Assembly: GCA_021818665.1 (NCBI GenBank)
Contig: JAKATQ010000007.1
Location: 1-28,400 of the forward strand
Direction of reading: 5' to 3'
Source: Nanobdellota archaeon
Lineage (GTDB): Archaea > Nanobdellota > Nanobdellia > Parvarchaeales > Parvarchaeaceae
Length of the DNA: 28,400 nt
This document shows positions 1 to 8,557 of the stretch, piece by piece (positions within the stretch are counted from its first letter, which is position 1; the number at the start of each line of letters is the position of its first letter). Under the pieces are notes generated by a model. The model did no database searches, was not told where the DNA came from, and saw only the letters and a list, made by a program, of their open reading frames with translations. A program made the position numbers and the translations under genes.

Positions 1-1
1 T

Positions 2-334
2 GACGTAGTTGTCTGTCCCACAGAAGGAGAAACCTTTGGATTAGTAATATTGGAGGCCTTGTCAAGTGGCTTGTTCGTTATAACCAGCGACAAAGTAAAA
101 GGTACTTTTGATGATTTCGAAAAATTAGACTACTTAAAATACATAAAAAATGAACCGTCAGCAATACGCGAGGCCATAATGGAAACTATTGCAAATATAG
201 AAGAAATAAGAAACGATAAACGTAAGAAAGCATTGCACCAGTACGTAATCGAAAATTATGAATGGAAAATTATAACCCAAAAACTTTTTAAAACGTTTGA
301 AGACGCTTTTTTAAAATACAACACACCAGAATAA
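2..334 (+). CDS. Glycosyltransferase, GT4-like, C-terminal fragment (cut by window edge)
   Basis: Only the C-terminal ~110 residues of a GT-B glycosyltransferase are in the window; the frame is open from base 2 and stops at 332-334. The donor-binding signature GETFGLVILEAL (E-x7-E) lies near the start of the visible part, as expected for the nucleotide-sugar domain. An internal TTG at 50 lies inside this motif, so it is not the true start. The fragment matches the C-terminus of the convergent gene at 480-1667: 29 of the first 52 aligned residues are identical by eye, which makes the two paralogues. It presumably transfers a sugar in surface-glycan assembly; donor and acceptor cannot be read. 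Confidence 0.85.
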   Translation, partial: DVVVCPTEGETFGLVILEALSSGLFVITSDKVKGTFDDFEKLDYLKYIKNEPSAIREAIMETIANIEEIRNDKRKKALHQYVIENYEWKIITQKLFKTFEDAFLKYNTPE

Positions 335-479
335 TTTCTGCTAAGTGTAAAACTAATAATATAGACTTTCTCACGCGAATTCTTGAATCGGGGATTTTAT
401 AACTATAATTTGTAAATAGATTTTATCCACGCCTTCACTTAGCAATAGGATTTTTCGATGGAAACTTAATCTATAGGGC

Positions 480-1667
480 CTACAAGCCCCCATTCTTTTC
501 CTCGTACGACTTATAGAGTTTTACGAACAGAGTTTTTGCTATCCGATCCCAGTCATATTTTTGTTTTATAATAGCATACGCGCGACGTCTTATTTTGTTA
601 AAGTTTTTATCTCTTACGAGATTCATTGCTTTTAATATGCTTTCTTTAATGTATTGCGGTTCATTTCTTACGTATTCTAGCATACCAAGTCGTTCGAATT
701 CATTAAATACCCCATATAAAACATCACTTGCTACAACAAAGTTACCAGATGCTAGCGCCTCTATAGCTACGATTCCAAAAGTTTCCCCACTAGTTGGGTA
801 CACGAATATATCGCAGTTTCTGTATATGCTGGCCAATTTTTTGCCAGTTAGCGCACCATGGTAGACAACATTTTTATGTATTCGTTTTTTGACAAAGTCT
901 TCCATCGAACCTCTACCGACTATATGCAATTCCAAGTTTTCTTTTTGTAACATGTCCCAAACATCGAATAGTTTCGTTATTCCTTTGGATTTTTCTATTG
1001 CACTAACGAATAATATTCTTATCGGCCTTTTATTAGCTTTTAAGGCCGGCTTGAAAATTTTTGTATCTACTCCATTGGGCAAGACGAAGTCAAAGCGCCT
1101 ATGTATTATTGCAGCGTCTCTCATCGACTCCGTCAAAAAATGGAAACCATCGAAACGTCTATATCTTAAACGGATAAATCTAAATCGATTGTCTAGTTTC
1201 TTTTGCTGAGTGCTGCCTATAACTAATGATCGTTTCTGAGGTTTTATAAAACGTATTAGGTTATTGTCTACGATGTAGATTATATCAGAATTATTTATTT
1301 CGTTTACTATACGGCGATTCGTGCGCAACCAATAAAGTCGACCGATTGTACCGGTTACGGGCCCAAGGAGCCATGCAAAATACTTATTACTGTATCTTAT
1401 TTTATTAATTACTCTGAAAAATCGCGAATTCTTTTGTACAGATTTAGCGGTAATTAGCTTGACACCATTTAAATACTTCTGTATGTTATTTACATTAGTC
1501 ATAGGCTTCCATGGCAGATAGTCGGTCTGCACAATCGTCAGTTCGAAAACATCCTTTGGCACATTTTTTGCCATTTGTAATGCAGCCACTTCTGTGCCTC
1601 GACTCATTGTAAGATTTGTACCTAAAAAAATACACATTTTAAGCCGCCGTTTATCAGGTTTCTCCAT
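480..1667 (-). CDS. Glycosyltransferase, GT4-like (GT-B fold)
   Basis: This 395-residue cytoplasmic glycosyltransferase has no obvious membrane segments. The C-terminal donor domain shows GVDTKIFKP (about 199-207), a strand-loop FVSAIEKSKGI (about 220-230), HIVGRGS (about 248-254) and the GT4 motif GETFGIVAIEAL with E295 and E303 in E-x7-E spacing. The N-terminal acceptor domain is divergent, as is usual. The start is uncertain: an in-frame ATG at codon 11 gives MCIFLGTN, a more typical first beta strand, and neither start has a clear TATA box at the usual distance. It is convergent with its paralogue ending at 334. It is inferred to add a hexose or related sugar to a surface glycan; substrate unknown. 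Confidence 0.85.
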   Translation of the reverse strand: MEKPDKRRLKMCIFLGTNLTMSRGTEVAALQMAKNVPKDVFELTIVQTDYLPWKPMTNVNNIQKYLNGVKLITAKSVQKNSRFFRVINKIRYSNKYFAWLLGPVTGTIGRLYWLRTNRRIVNEINNSDIIYIVDNNLIRFIKPQKRSLVIGSTQQKKLDNRFRFIRLRYRRFDGFHFLTESMRDAAIIHRRFDFVLPNGVDTKIFKPALKANKRPIRILFVSAIEKSKGITKLFDVWDMLQKENLELHIVGRGSMEDFVKKRIHKNVVYHGALTGKKLASIYRNCDIFVYPTSGETFGIVAIEALASGNFVVASDVLYGVFNEFERLGMLEYVRNEPQYIKESILKAMNLVRDKNFNKIRRRAYAIIKQKYDWDRIAKTLFVKLYKSYEEKNGGL

Positions 1668-1823
1668 AAATCATTACATATCTAAAAATCAGTCGTACAT
1701 CTACGTAGTAGTCTTCAGACTATTTATTATCCAAGTTTGTTCCAATTGAATATATACAATCATAAGGTTCACACGATTTTATCTATCAGATTTTAACATC
1801 ATTATTATATAAACTTTATATTG

Positions 1824-1838
1824 TAACGCTTAGCGTTA
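1824..1838. terminator. Short perfect hairpin beyond a glycosyltransferase gene
   Basis: TAACGC-TTA-GCGTTA forms a 6-bp stem with a 3-base loop, 14 bases beyond the stop codon of the minus-strand gene at 1852-2913. It could mark the end of that transcript. No long T run follows, so the call is tentative. Confidence 0.3.
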
Positions 1839-1851
1839 TAATCCAAGCTTT

Positions 1852-2913
1852 TTATCCAAATACGTTTTCGTATACCTTTAAAGCCTCTCTTGCGATTACG
1901 GCAGGTCGGCATTTTTTTACATCCAGGTAAGCCCTTTCAACGTTTAATTTTTCCCAAGGTCTTTTATTTAAAATGGCTTCTAGATTTTCTTCGTTCCAAA
2001 CAATAGTATTCCTTTTCACAATATGTGGTATCTTTCCATCGTAGCAAAGAACCGGTATCTTACATGCCTTGGCCTGCATTATAGGCAGGCCAAATCCTTC
2101 TATAGTCGAAGTCGAGAGGTACGCATCAAAACCATTTGTGACTTCGACAATTCTGTTTTCAGGTAAAAAGCCGCAATATTTTATTCGTTTATCACTTTTT
2201 ATGAGGTCATTGAAATAGAAATTTCTTCCATACAAGCGAAGTTCAAATTCTTTTCCTTTCAGTTTTTTGAAAGTGTTTATGAACACTTTTAATTTTTCCA
2301 TCTTATTTTGAGAAAAATTATTTATGTATCCTATTATAACTTTATCATTCGATTTATTGGTATTTAATGGTCTAAATTTGTCCTCGACTATATCATATAA
2401 AATACTTATCTTTGATTTGTCCAAGTCTAATAACTTTAGCGCTTGGTCTCTCGCTATCTCGCTTACCGCCAATATATAATCGTATTTACCTAAGAGTCTG
2501 TGCAAACGTTTAGAGTCTTCCAATATGAGCCTGCGTATCTTCGCTATGAAGACTCTTTTGAAAAGTGGCGCCGTTTCTGGATAAATGTTTTTGTAGAATT
2601 GTGCGTCAAAAGGATAGAAATCATGTAGAGTCACTATCTTCTTATGAGGTAGGCCAAAGCATTTTTCCGGGAAAGCCTCGGGATGCAATATGTGTAAGTT
2701 TTGGTTTTTTACTTTACTGGAATGCAACATAAAGTAAAAATCTCTTCTAACCAGCGGATCTATTATTGGGAATCGAAATTGGATGCCCTGCTTAGAAATA
2801 TCTATTTTGTCTACGTTACAGATTCGCTGAAGAGCCACGTACAGGCTATAAGAGCACCTGGGTACCCCGCTACCATTAAGTGCGAATTCGTTCGAAATCA
2901 AAGTAACTTTCAT
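1852..2913 (-). CDS. Glycosyltransferase, GT4-like, with Gln for the second motif Glu
   Basis: A 353-residue GT-B enzyme. The N-terminal domain begins MKVTLISNEF with a following GSGV glycine loop (about 14-17), the usual first strand and loop of GT4 enzymes. The C-terminal domain shows IIGYINNFSQNK (about 193-204), ELRLYGRN and the donor motif IEGFGLPIMQAKA around 271-283. In most GT4 enzymes the second motif residue is Glu, eight positions after the first. Here E272 is present but the partner is Q280, a possible change of donor handling. There are no membrane segments. It is on the same strand as the flanking glycosyltransferase genes, but gaps of 150-180 bases suggest separate or loosely linked transcripts. 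Substrate unknown. Confidence 0.8.
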   Translation of the reverse strand: MKVTLISNEFALNGSGVPRCSYSLYVALQRICNVDKIDISKQGIQFRFPIIDPLVRRDFYFMLHSSKVKNQNLHILHPEAFPEKCFGLPHKKIVTLHDFYPFDAQFYKNIYPETAPLFKRVFIAKIRRLILEDSKRLHRLLGKYDYILAVSEIARDQALKLLDLDKSKISILYDIVEDKFRPLNTNKSNDKVIIGYINNFSQNKMEKLKVFINTFKKLKGKEFELRLYGRNFYFNDLIKSDKRIKYCGFLPENRIVEVTNGFDAYLSTSTIEGFGLPIMQAKACKIPVLCYDGKIPHIVKRNTIVWNEENLEAILNKRPWEKLNVERAYLDVKKCRPAVIAREALKVYENVFG

Positions 2914-3066
2914 ACTAAATTATGTTCGCATAAAACAAGTTAGTTGTATCATAATGGGCCCCTACCAAACGGCGCATGTTCCGACATTCGTAAATAATCT
3001 GATTTCCTTCCGCCAGAAGATACGAATAGCATTTCACACGCAAAACGAGGTCATATGGCCGAAGCA

Positions 3067-3978
3067 CTATCTGCATAGTCTTCTCCATTTATAATTAAAA
3101 TATATTCGACCTGTCATGTCCCTGAGCAATCGACGTCGTCCAGCACCCAGAGTGAAGCCGCTGTACACACCTATTCTAAAATTTATATAAGCGCAAGAGA
3201 CATTCTCTTTATATAATCGATAAGATAAATCCACATCTTCATATCCATTTAAAAAATTTATATCCAAAAGTTCTCCTTTCTGTCTTTTCAGATATTCTCC
3301 ACTTAGAATCATGAAACTTCCTATCCCTCTGAAGGAGAGAAGATTTTTATATAAAAAAATTGCCTTTAATCTAGATTTTAGGTCCAGATTGTGTATAATG
3401 TCGAGTCGGGCAGAAAATTTATCTGAAATGTCTTGATAAGCATGATAGTAACCACCGCGAATTTTTCGTATTATTCTAAGGGGTTTTCTTTCTCTGGCTA
3501 TCGTGATATTGTGTGACTGTATGCTCTCTGGATTGGTATACACTACACAAATTTTCTTTGGATCCAAGCTTAAGAGAGCGGATCTTAAAGAAGCGATTTT
3601 ATCGATTTCATAAATATCATCGTTTGAAATCACGACCCATTTTGGGCGATTTTTAAGAGCCACTTTAATCCCTTCATTAACACTGTGCGCAAATCTGAAA
3701 TAAGGCGGCCCGCTTTCAACTAAAATAACTTTAAAGTCTTTATAAAGTTTTATACAGTCTAACGTAATCTCTCTTTTAGAGTTTGATGTAGGCACAACTA
3801 CGGCGATATCACTATCAGGTCCCGTTTCTTTAATCTTTATATTATTATCCAAAGGATACGCTTTTATGAAATTTATGAGTTCATCGACGGTTTTGAAGTT
3901 ATTATAAAAAGCATACAGGTCACATAAGTCATTACTGTTGTATTGTTTTTCTTTATTACTCAGTCTTTTAACTAACAT
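3067..3978 (-). CDS. Glycosyltransferase, GT2-like (GT-A fold)
   Basis: A 303-residue protein with a GT-A nucleotide-sugar domain after about 55 variable residues. IAVVVPTSNSKREIT (about 58-72) is the first nucleotide-binding strand. VVISNDDIYEID places an acidic DxD-type pair at D120-D121. FLNGYEDVDLSYRL carries E247-D248 in the position of the GT2 ED catalytic/acceptor motif. No transmembrane helix is evident. The sequence is divergent, with a short insertion of basic residues around 160-175. The start at 3978 has an AT-rich TATA candidate about 29 bases upstream, consistent with a leaderless message. It probably adds a sugar to a lipid- or protein-linked glycan; linkage and donor are unknown. 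Confidence 0.72.
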   Translation of the reverse strand: MLVKRLSNKEKQYNSNDLCDLYAFYNNFKTVDELINFIKAYPLDNNIKIKETGPDSDIAVVVPTSNSKREITLDCIKLYKDFKVILVESGPPYFRFAHSVNEGIKVALKNRPKWVVISNDDIYEIDKIASLRSALLSLDPKKICVVYTNPESIQSHNITIARERKPLRIIRKIRGGYYHAYQDISDKFSARLDIIHNLDLKSRLKAIFLYKNLLSFRGIGSFMILSGEYLKRQKGELLDINFLNGYEDVDLSYRLYKENVSCAYINFRIGVYSGFTLGAGRRRLLRDMTGRIYFNYKWRRLCR

Positions 3979-4357
3979 ACAGATAAGTTTTATAGGCTAC
4001 CACATATTTAAAACCTTGTCCTTCATGAACGCAAACCGATCTCTTTTTACAGTATTATGTCGGTATCCGTAGAAACTATCTGATAAGCAAGACAGCGCTT
4101 TCTTCTTAATTGGAATTATTTAAAAGTTTATGTAAAATTTGAATATCGTTGTCGAAGATTCACCTTTTAAGCGTATTTTCGAGATACTCGAAACCACACA
4201 ATTTTCTAATTAACTAGTAATCTTGTACGATTTTGTATTTGGCCCCGGATTCCATATCACTCTTACGTTAAACAAAAGTCAGTATGTTTTCACGGCTTCG
4301 CTCATTTTTAGGCCGTTCTCAATATAATTAAAATTATACAAACGAAACTCGCACAAG
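3979..4357. other. Intergenic region between divergent glycan genes
   Basis: About 380 AT-rich bases separate the GT2-like gene from the divergent epimerase. I see no open frame longer than about 15 codons with a sensible start. One perfect hairpin, TTTCGAG-ATA-CTCGAAA at 4177-4193, lies mid-region. The ends hold the two divergent promoter candidates. No RNA gene is recognisable. Confidence 0.5.
4003..4014 (-). promoter_or_regulatory. TATA box candidate for the GT2-like gene
   Basis: On the minus strand this reads GTTTTAAATATG, centred about 29 bases before the ATG at 3978. That is the spacing expected for an archaeal TATA box driving a leaderless transcript. Confidence 0.45.
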
Positions 4358-4366
4358 CTTTAAATA
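4358..4366 (+). promoter_or_regulatory. TATA box deciding the epimerase start
   Basis: CTTTAAATA is centred about 26 bases before the ATG at 4388, and only about 8 bases before an earlier in-frame ATG at 4370. The spacing favours a leaderless mRNA starting at 4388. Confidence 0.6.
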
Positions 4367-4387
4367 CCTATGCGCTACATACTTTTT

Positions 4388-5386
4388 ATGTCAAATATTT
4401 TAGTCACTGGTGGAGCAGGATTTATGGGCTCTTGGCTAGTTGATGAACTCATAGACCGCGGAGAAAACGTAATAAATGTTGACAATTTATCCGGCGGATA
4501 CTTACGCAATGTAAACAAAAAATGCACATTTATTAAAGGAGATCTCCGAGATACAAAGTTAGTAAACAAAATAACCAAAAATATAGATATTATTTATCAT
4601 TTAGCCGCTTATGCGGCCGAGGGGCAATCCGTTTTTTCCCCTATTGAAATAAACGAAATAAACCTTAGACCTATGAATAATCTGCTTGTTGCAGCAGTAA
4701 ATAACAACGTAGAAAAATTTGTTTTCGCATCGTCAATGGCGGTGTACGGCGATCAGAAGCCGCCTTTTGATGAAGAACTATCTCCAAATCCAGAAGATCC
4801 TTACGGCGCAGCGAAAGCGTACTGTGAGAAAGTTCTGGAGATATTCAAAAAAGCACACAGACTAAGATACACTATAATACGACCCCATAATGTATACGGT
4901 CCACGCCAGAACATTGCAGACCCTTATAGAAACGTGTTAGGCATCTGGATGAACCGCATAATGAAAAATAAACCCCCTATCATATATGGGGAGGGGAAAC
5001 AAATAAGGGCCTTCTCTTACGTCGAGGATACAATAAAAGCCTTTGCAAACGCAGGATTTTATAGGAAATCCGACAGCGAAATAATAAATCTTGGAAGTCC
5101 AAAATACACCTCTATAAACGAAGCGTGCGAATTAGTTTTAAAGACCTTTGATTCTAAACTTAAACCAATACATGTCCCACCGAGGCTCCAAGAGGTAAAA
5201 TTCGCATATTCTACTTTCAAAAAATCGGAGACACTTTTAGATTACAAAGAAGAGCATGACCTAGAAGAAGGGCTTGTTCTAATGGCTAACTGGGCCAAGA
5301 AGCTCGGGCCGCAAAAATCAACATATACGTTGCCACTAGAGATAAAAAGAAATGCCCCCGAGGTCTGGCTTCGCAAAAAGATGTGA
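4388..5386 (+). CDS. NAD-dependent nucleotide-sugar epimerase/dehydratase (extended SDR)
   Basis: A 332-residue extended short-chain dehydrogenase of the GalE/RmlB type. The Rossmann glycine motif TGGAGFMG is at residues 7-14, NVDNLSGG ends the second strand, HLAA follows at 71-74, SSMAVYG is at 115-121 and the catalytic YGAAK at 139-143. RPHNVYGPRQ and the late EGKQIRAFSYVEDT segment are typical of UDP-sugar epimerases. It would convert a nucleotide sugar by transient oxidation at C4, supplying the neighbouring transferases. An in-frame ATG at 4370 would add MRYILF; the TATA spacing and motif position favour 4388. It is divergent from the GT2-like gene and convergent with the next GT4. Exact substrate, UDP-Glc/Gal or a derivative, is not determinable. 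Confidence 0.88.
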   Translation: MSNILVTGGAGFMGSWLVDELIDRGENVINVDNLSGGYLRNVNKKCTFIKGDLRDTKLVNKITKNIDIIYHLAAYAAEGQSVFSPIEINEINLRPMNNLLVAAVNNNVEKFVFASSMAVYGDQKPPFDEELSPNPEDPYGAAKAYCEKVLEIFKKAHRLRYTIIRPHNVYGPRQNIADPYRNVLGIWMNRIMKNKPPIIYGEGKQIRAFSYVEDTIKAFANAGFYRKSDSEIINLGSPKYTSINEACELVLKTFDSKLKPIHVPPRLQEVKFAYSTFKKSETLLDYKEEHDLEEGLVLMANWAKKLGPQKSTYTLPLEIKRNAPEVWLRKKM

Positions 5387-5486
5387 GTAGAGCACCTTTA
5401 GACAAGAATACAATTAGATGATGATTTTAAAAATCATTAAACATTTAATTTTGGGTAAGGATGGCACTTTTTTATCCAGAAAAGAA

Positions 5487-6596
5487 TTAGCGTCCAAGTG
5501 CTCGTTCAAATATGTCCTTTAGTTTTTTATTCCTAACTTTAATAGATAAAAAACCGTTTTTTATTGCAGCCGCGGCATTTTTTCCCATTTTTAGTCTCTC
5601 CTTATCGTGTACTATGAGATATTCTAACTTATCATATAACTCAGAAGACATCTTCTTATTATGGTAAGTAGAAAAGAAATCGCCTTCACAATAACCGGTT
5701 CTTAAAAACTCCTTATTCCAGAATAGACCACTATCTTTTATCAATAGTCCGTTTTTGTATGGTAATATTTTGTCTCTAAAACCGTAAGTATCCATCGCAA
5801 CAACAGGCATTCCGGCCCGCATAGCTTCATAAGTTACTATAGCGTTTATATCCACAAAGGAAGGGTACAGAAATATGTCAGAAGATCCGTAAAGCGCATC
5901 CATTTCTTTTTGAGACAGCAATTCATTCACGACTCTTACTCCATATTTTTTAATAAAATTTGAATCGGATTTCGAAAAAGTAGTATTGCTTTTTATTGTC
6001 CATTCTACACCGTATTTTCTTTTTAGTAATGGATAGATGTCTTTTATTATATTAAACCCTCTTTGATATGCTTCGTTGGTTATGGTCAATAAGCGTATTC
6101 CACGGTGCTTCGTTTTTATTATTTTCTTATAGTGTATGGATAAATAAACCGTTTCAATTTTATTTTCTATATTCGATATGTCAAAACTGTTTTTAAGCGC
6201 TACATACGCACCGGTAGAGTTTGGCATTATGGTCTTGCAATATCTCATTCGTAAAAAAGTCTTTACCCACGCTTTTTGTATCTTGCCCCAATTTTTATAA
6301 TCCATCCCTACAAATGCGTAAGGGTGCTCTATCTCGGCCACCCACGGCTTCGTCGTCAAAGGGATTATGCCTCGTGTAGAGAATATGATGTCCGCATTGG
6401 TTTTATAATAATTTAATCTTGGAACGCCAGTAAATTTTATTATTTTGTTAGTCACACGGCGCAATTTGTTTATATTACTGGAATAATAGTCTGAAACGCC
6501 GCTTTTGCCTCGGATTTCATATTCTACTCCTGGAGGAGGATAATCGACCAACTCTTTATATTGAGGGTGCGGGCCTATATGGATAAATACTTTCAT
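5487..6596 (-). CDS. Glycosyltransferase, GT4-like, with Asp for the first motif Glu
   Basis: A 369-residue GT-B protein without membrane segments. The visible C-terminal domain has LLTITNEAYQRG (about 169-180), VEWTIKSNTT, SSDIFLYPSF (about 238-247) and VDINAIVTYEAMRAGMPVV. D249 and E257 take the positions of the E-x7-E donor motif, so the first Glu is replaced by Asp and the usual GFG is absent. A TATA candidate sits about 26 bases before the ATG. The gene ends about 100 bases from the convergent epimerase and lies 97 bases downstream of the next GT4, probably as its own unit. It is inferred to act in surface-glycan assembly; substrate unknown. Confidence 0.78.
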   Translation of the reverse strand: MKVFIHIGPHPQYKELVDYPPPGVEYEIRGKSGVSDYYSSNINKLRRVTNKIIKFTGVPRLNYYKTNADIIFSTRGIIPLTTKPWVAEIEHPYAFVGMDYKNWGKIQKAWVKTFLRMRYCKTIMPNSTGAYVALKNSFDISNIENKIETVYLSIHYKKIIKTKHRGIRLLTITNEAYQRGFNIIKDIYPLLKRKYGVEWTIKSNTTFSKSDSNFIKKYGVRVVNELLSQKEMDALYGSSDIFLYPSFVDINAIVTYEAMRAGMPVVAMDTYGFRDKILPYKNGLLIKDSGLFWNKEFLRTGYCEGDFFSTYHNKKMSSELYDKLEYLIVHDKERLKMGKNAAAAIKNGFLSIKVRNKKLKDIFERALGR

Positions 6597-6617
6597 TTAA
6601 ATGAAGCGTTTTTAAGA

Positions 6618-6627
6618 CTTAAATATC
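6618..6627 (-). promoter_or_regulatory. TATA box candidate for the GT4 gene ending at 5487
   Basis: The minus strand reads GATATTTAAG, centred 26 bases before the ATG at 6596. This fits a leaderless archaeal promoter. Confidence 0.55.
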
Positions 6628-6693
6628 TTAAAATGTGCAGGATATAAAACTTAGTACTAAATACTTTATATTGGAATGCCAGTACAAAACTGG

Positions 6694-7869
6694 TTAGTTT
6701 ACATGTTTAGGTTTAGTGGCCTTATACAGAGTTTCGATTAGGTCCTTATAGACTTTAATCATTTTTTTAATAGAAAATTTCTTTGCGGAAGCGACAGCCG
6801 CAGCTTTTATAGATTTAACCATCGTATTTTTAAGTGAAAGAAGTCTAACTATCTTTTCAGCCGAAGAGCTGTTGTTGAAGTCTATAAAGAAACCATTCTC
6901 TCCATCTTTAATTATATCAAACGATCCCTCGTTCTTTGCAGCGCCCACGAGCATTCCAAGAGCCATGGCTTCTAGAGTGACTATGCTAAAATTTTCTCTA
7001 ACTGAGGGCTGCAGCAATAGATTAGCTCTTTGCATAAGGCGCGTCTTTTCTTCATCTGATATAAATCCAACAAGTTTAACAGACGAACTTAAACCGAGTT
7101 TTTTGATCAGCTTTTTGTAATAAACTTCATCTGGTCCAGAACCAGCTATGATATAGATGACACGCGGATCCAATTTTAGTATCTGCGGCATAAGCTTTAT
7201 TACCGCCGAAAAATTCTTTTGCTCGTCTTCTAATCTTCCTACGCTTAAGATGACTCGGTTATGTCTAGAGATTCCAAATGCATTTTCTTCGATGTGCTTT
7301 TCCAGGTTTTTGTGTAAGCGTATCCCATTGTATATTAGATTTACCTTAGAAGGAGGGTATCTGGCTTTAAGTCTTTTATAATCCGCAGAATTAAGAGCTA
7401 CAATCCGATAGTCTTTATCCGAAATAAACTTGTCGGGGTATACTCTGTTAAAATTGAAATAAGGATTGTGTTTTACAAAAATAGCTGCCCGATATTTTAG
7501 TTTAAATCTACTATGAGGAGAGAGTATAGCACCATCATATTCGCTATTCGATATAACAATATCGCATGATAGCTCTCCCTTTTTGAATAAGCCGTTTCTT
7601 AAAAATATCACATTATGAAAGACAGTTCTTATGAGTTTTTTGACAAATGCGGTCTTTAACAAGAAATTATTTTGAACGTATCCAGTCGGTTTAAATCGAA
7701 TCTTATAAGGAGAAATGACTTTATCATAATAAAAACCTAAGTCTTGCCCTATGTAAGTAAGGTGATATTTCTCCTTAAGACCGTTTATTAACTCTTTTAC
7801 GACAAATTGTCCTCCACCACGCTGTCTTTTTAACTGAATGTCAGTAATTACAATTTTTATTTTCCGCAT
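6694..7869 (-). CDS. Glycosyltransferase, GT4-like (GT-B fold)
   Basis: A 391-residue canonical GT4 enzyme. The N-terminal domain starts KIKIVITDIQ followed by the glycine loop RGGGQFVVKEL (about 17-27), the usual acceptor-domain opening. The C-terminal domain has NGIRL, ILSVGRLEDEQKNF (about 207-220), YIIAGSGPDE (about 239-248) and ENFSIVTLEAM with E292 and E300 in correct E-x7-E spacing, so it looks catalytically complete. An AT-rich box about 30 bases before the ATG is a TATA candidate. It lies only 46 bases downstream of the epimerase remnant at 7916-8134, on the same strand. It is inferred to extend a cell-surface glycan; donor unknown. Confidence 0.87.
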   Translation of the reverse strand: MRKIKIVITDIQLKRQRGGGQFVVKELINGLKEKYHLTYIGQDLGFYYDKVISPYKIRFKPTGYVQNNFLLKTAFVKKLIRTVFHNVIFLRNGLFKKGELSCDIVISNSEYDGAILSPHSRFKLKYRAAIFVKHNPYFNFNRVYPDKFISDKDYRIVALNSADYKRLKARYPPSKVNLIYNGIRLHKNLEKHIEENAFGISRHNRVILSVGRLEDEQKNFSAVIKLMPQILKLDPRVIYIIAGSGPDEVYYKKLIKKLGLSSSVKLVGFISDEEKTRLMQRANLLLQPSVRENFSIVTLEAMALGMLVGAAKNEGSFDIIKDGENGFFIDFNNSSSAEKIVRLLSLKNTMVKSIKAAAVASAKKFSIKKMIKVYKDLIETLYKATKPKHVN

Positions 7870-7915
7870 ATTCTAAGATAAACGATACGTAGTACAATAA
7901 TATTTAGGATATAAC

Positions 7916-8134
7916 CTATAGTACCACCAACTGGTTCATCGTCGCTGTTGCGGATTTTCCGACTAAGCGACTCATCCATTTTTTATACGCAATTTGGACA
8001 ATGAACTTTTTACACGACGTGTTAGACATTTTATCTACGATTATAACAGTGTTTTTTCCGGTTAGCTCACATAAGCAATCAGAACCTATGAGACAAGAGT
8101 CACTCGTTACTAATATTTTTTCGTCAGTTATCAT
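7916..8134 (-). pseudogene. Remnant of an extended-SDR sugar epimerase (N-terminal 72 residues)
   Basis: The 72-residue frame begins like an NAD-dependent epimerase: KILVT, then SDSCLIGS, then VIIVDKMSN. In the intact epimerases at 4388 and 17945 the same stretch reads ILVTGGAGFMGS or LLVTGGAGFIGS, followed by a VD or ID strand end and an LS turn. The NAD-binding glycines have been replaced (TGGAGF became TSDSCL), and nothing after the first beta-alpha-beta unit remains, because the gene stops 46 bases before the next GT4. It cannot bind NAD in the normal way. It is most likely a decayed 5' piece left when the glycan island was rearranged; a new short protein is less likely. Confidence 0.6.
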
Positions 8135-8527
8135 ATAAACAGATTATTTTATGCACTCTATACATTTATAAATATGGCGATCTACGAAAAATTCGTAAAT
8201 AAACTGCACTAGGACAAAATAGCTACGCGGTCTATTTTTTAAAACGAGTTTAAATATCTTTCTTGACGGTATTTTTGCCGTTCAAGCCTAATATGATTTA
8301 TAAGACGACTCGTCTTTTAGAGTAATCTTACCAGCTATGTCTGGATCGTCGCGTTCTTGCAACCTTTAAATTTGAGAGTTCACTTTGAGAACTAACTTCT
8401 TATGAATAAAAGAGCTATAATGGGCAAGATCCCAAGTTTTTTAAAATAGTGTCTAAGATATGGCAGCTTATAAAAATATAAAAAGACATCAGAATATGAT
8501 GTGCTCTTTAAATAAGTTTATACTATA
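8135..8527. other. Long AT-rich intergenic region before galU
   Basis: About 390 bases lie between two divergently arranged genes with no credible ORF. Contents: TTTAAATA at about 8250-8257 followed by an imperfect hairpin, the perfect hairpin AAGACG-ACT-CGTCTT at 8302-8316, and the palindrome ACATCA-N5-TGATGT at 8486-8502 beneath an AT-rich stretch. A small untranslated RNA starting near 8278 is possible, but no known RNA family is recognisable. Confidence 0.4.
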
Positions 8528-8540
8528 TTTTTATATTTAA
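8528..8540 (+). promoter_or_regulatory. TATA box of galU
   Basis: TTTTTATATTTAA is centred about 25 bases before the galU ATG at 8558. This is the position expected for a leaderless archaeal message. Confidence 0.6.
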
Positions 8541-8557
8541 AACGTTTATTTAAATCC

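Noticed and set aside
8250..8420. Small RNA gene in the gap before galU
   Set aside because: A TATA-like box and two hairpins are present, but no box C/D, tRNA or other conserved elements, so it was not called as an RNA gene.
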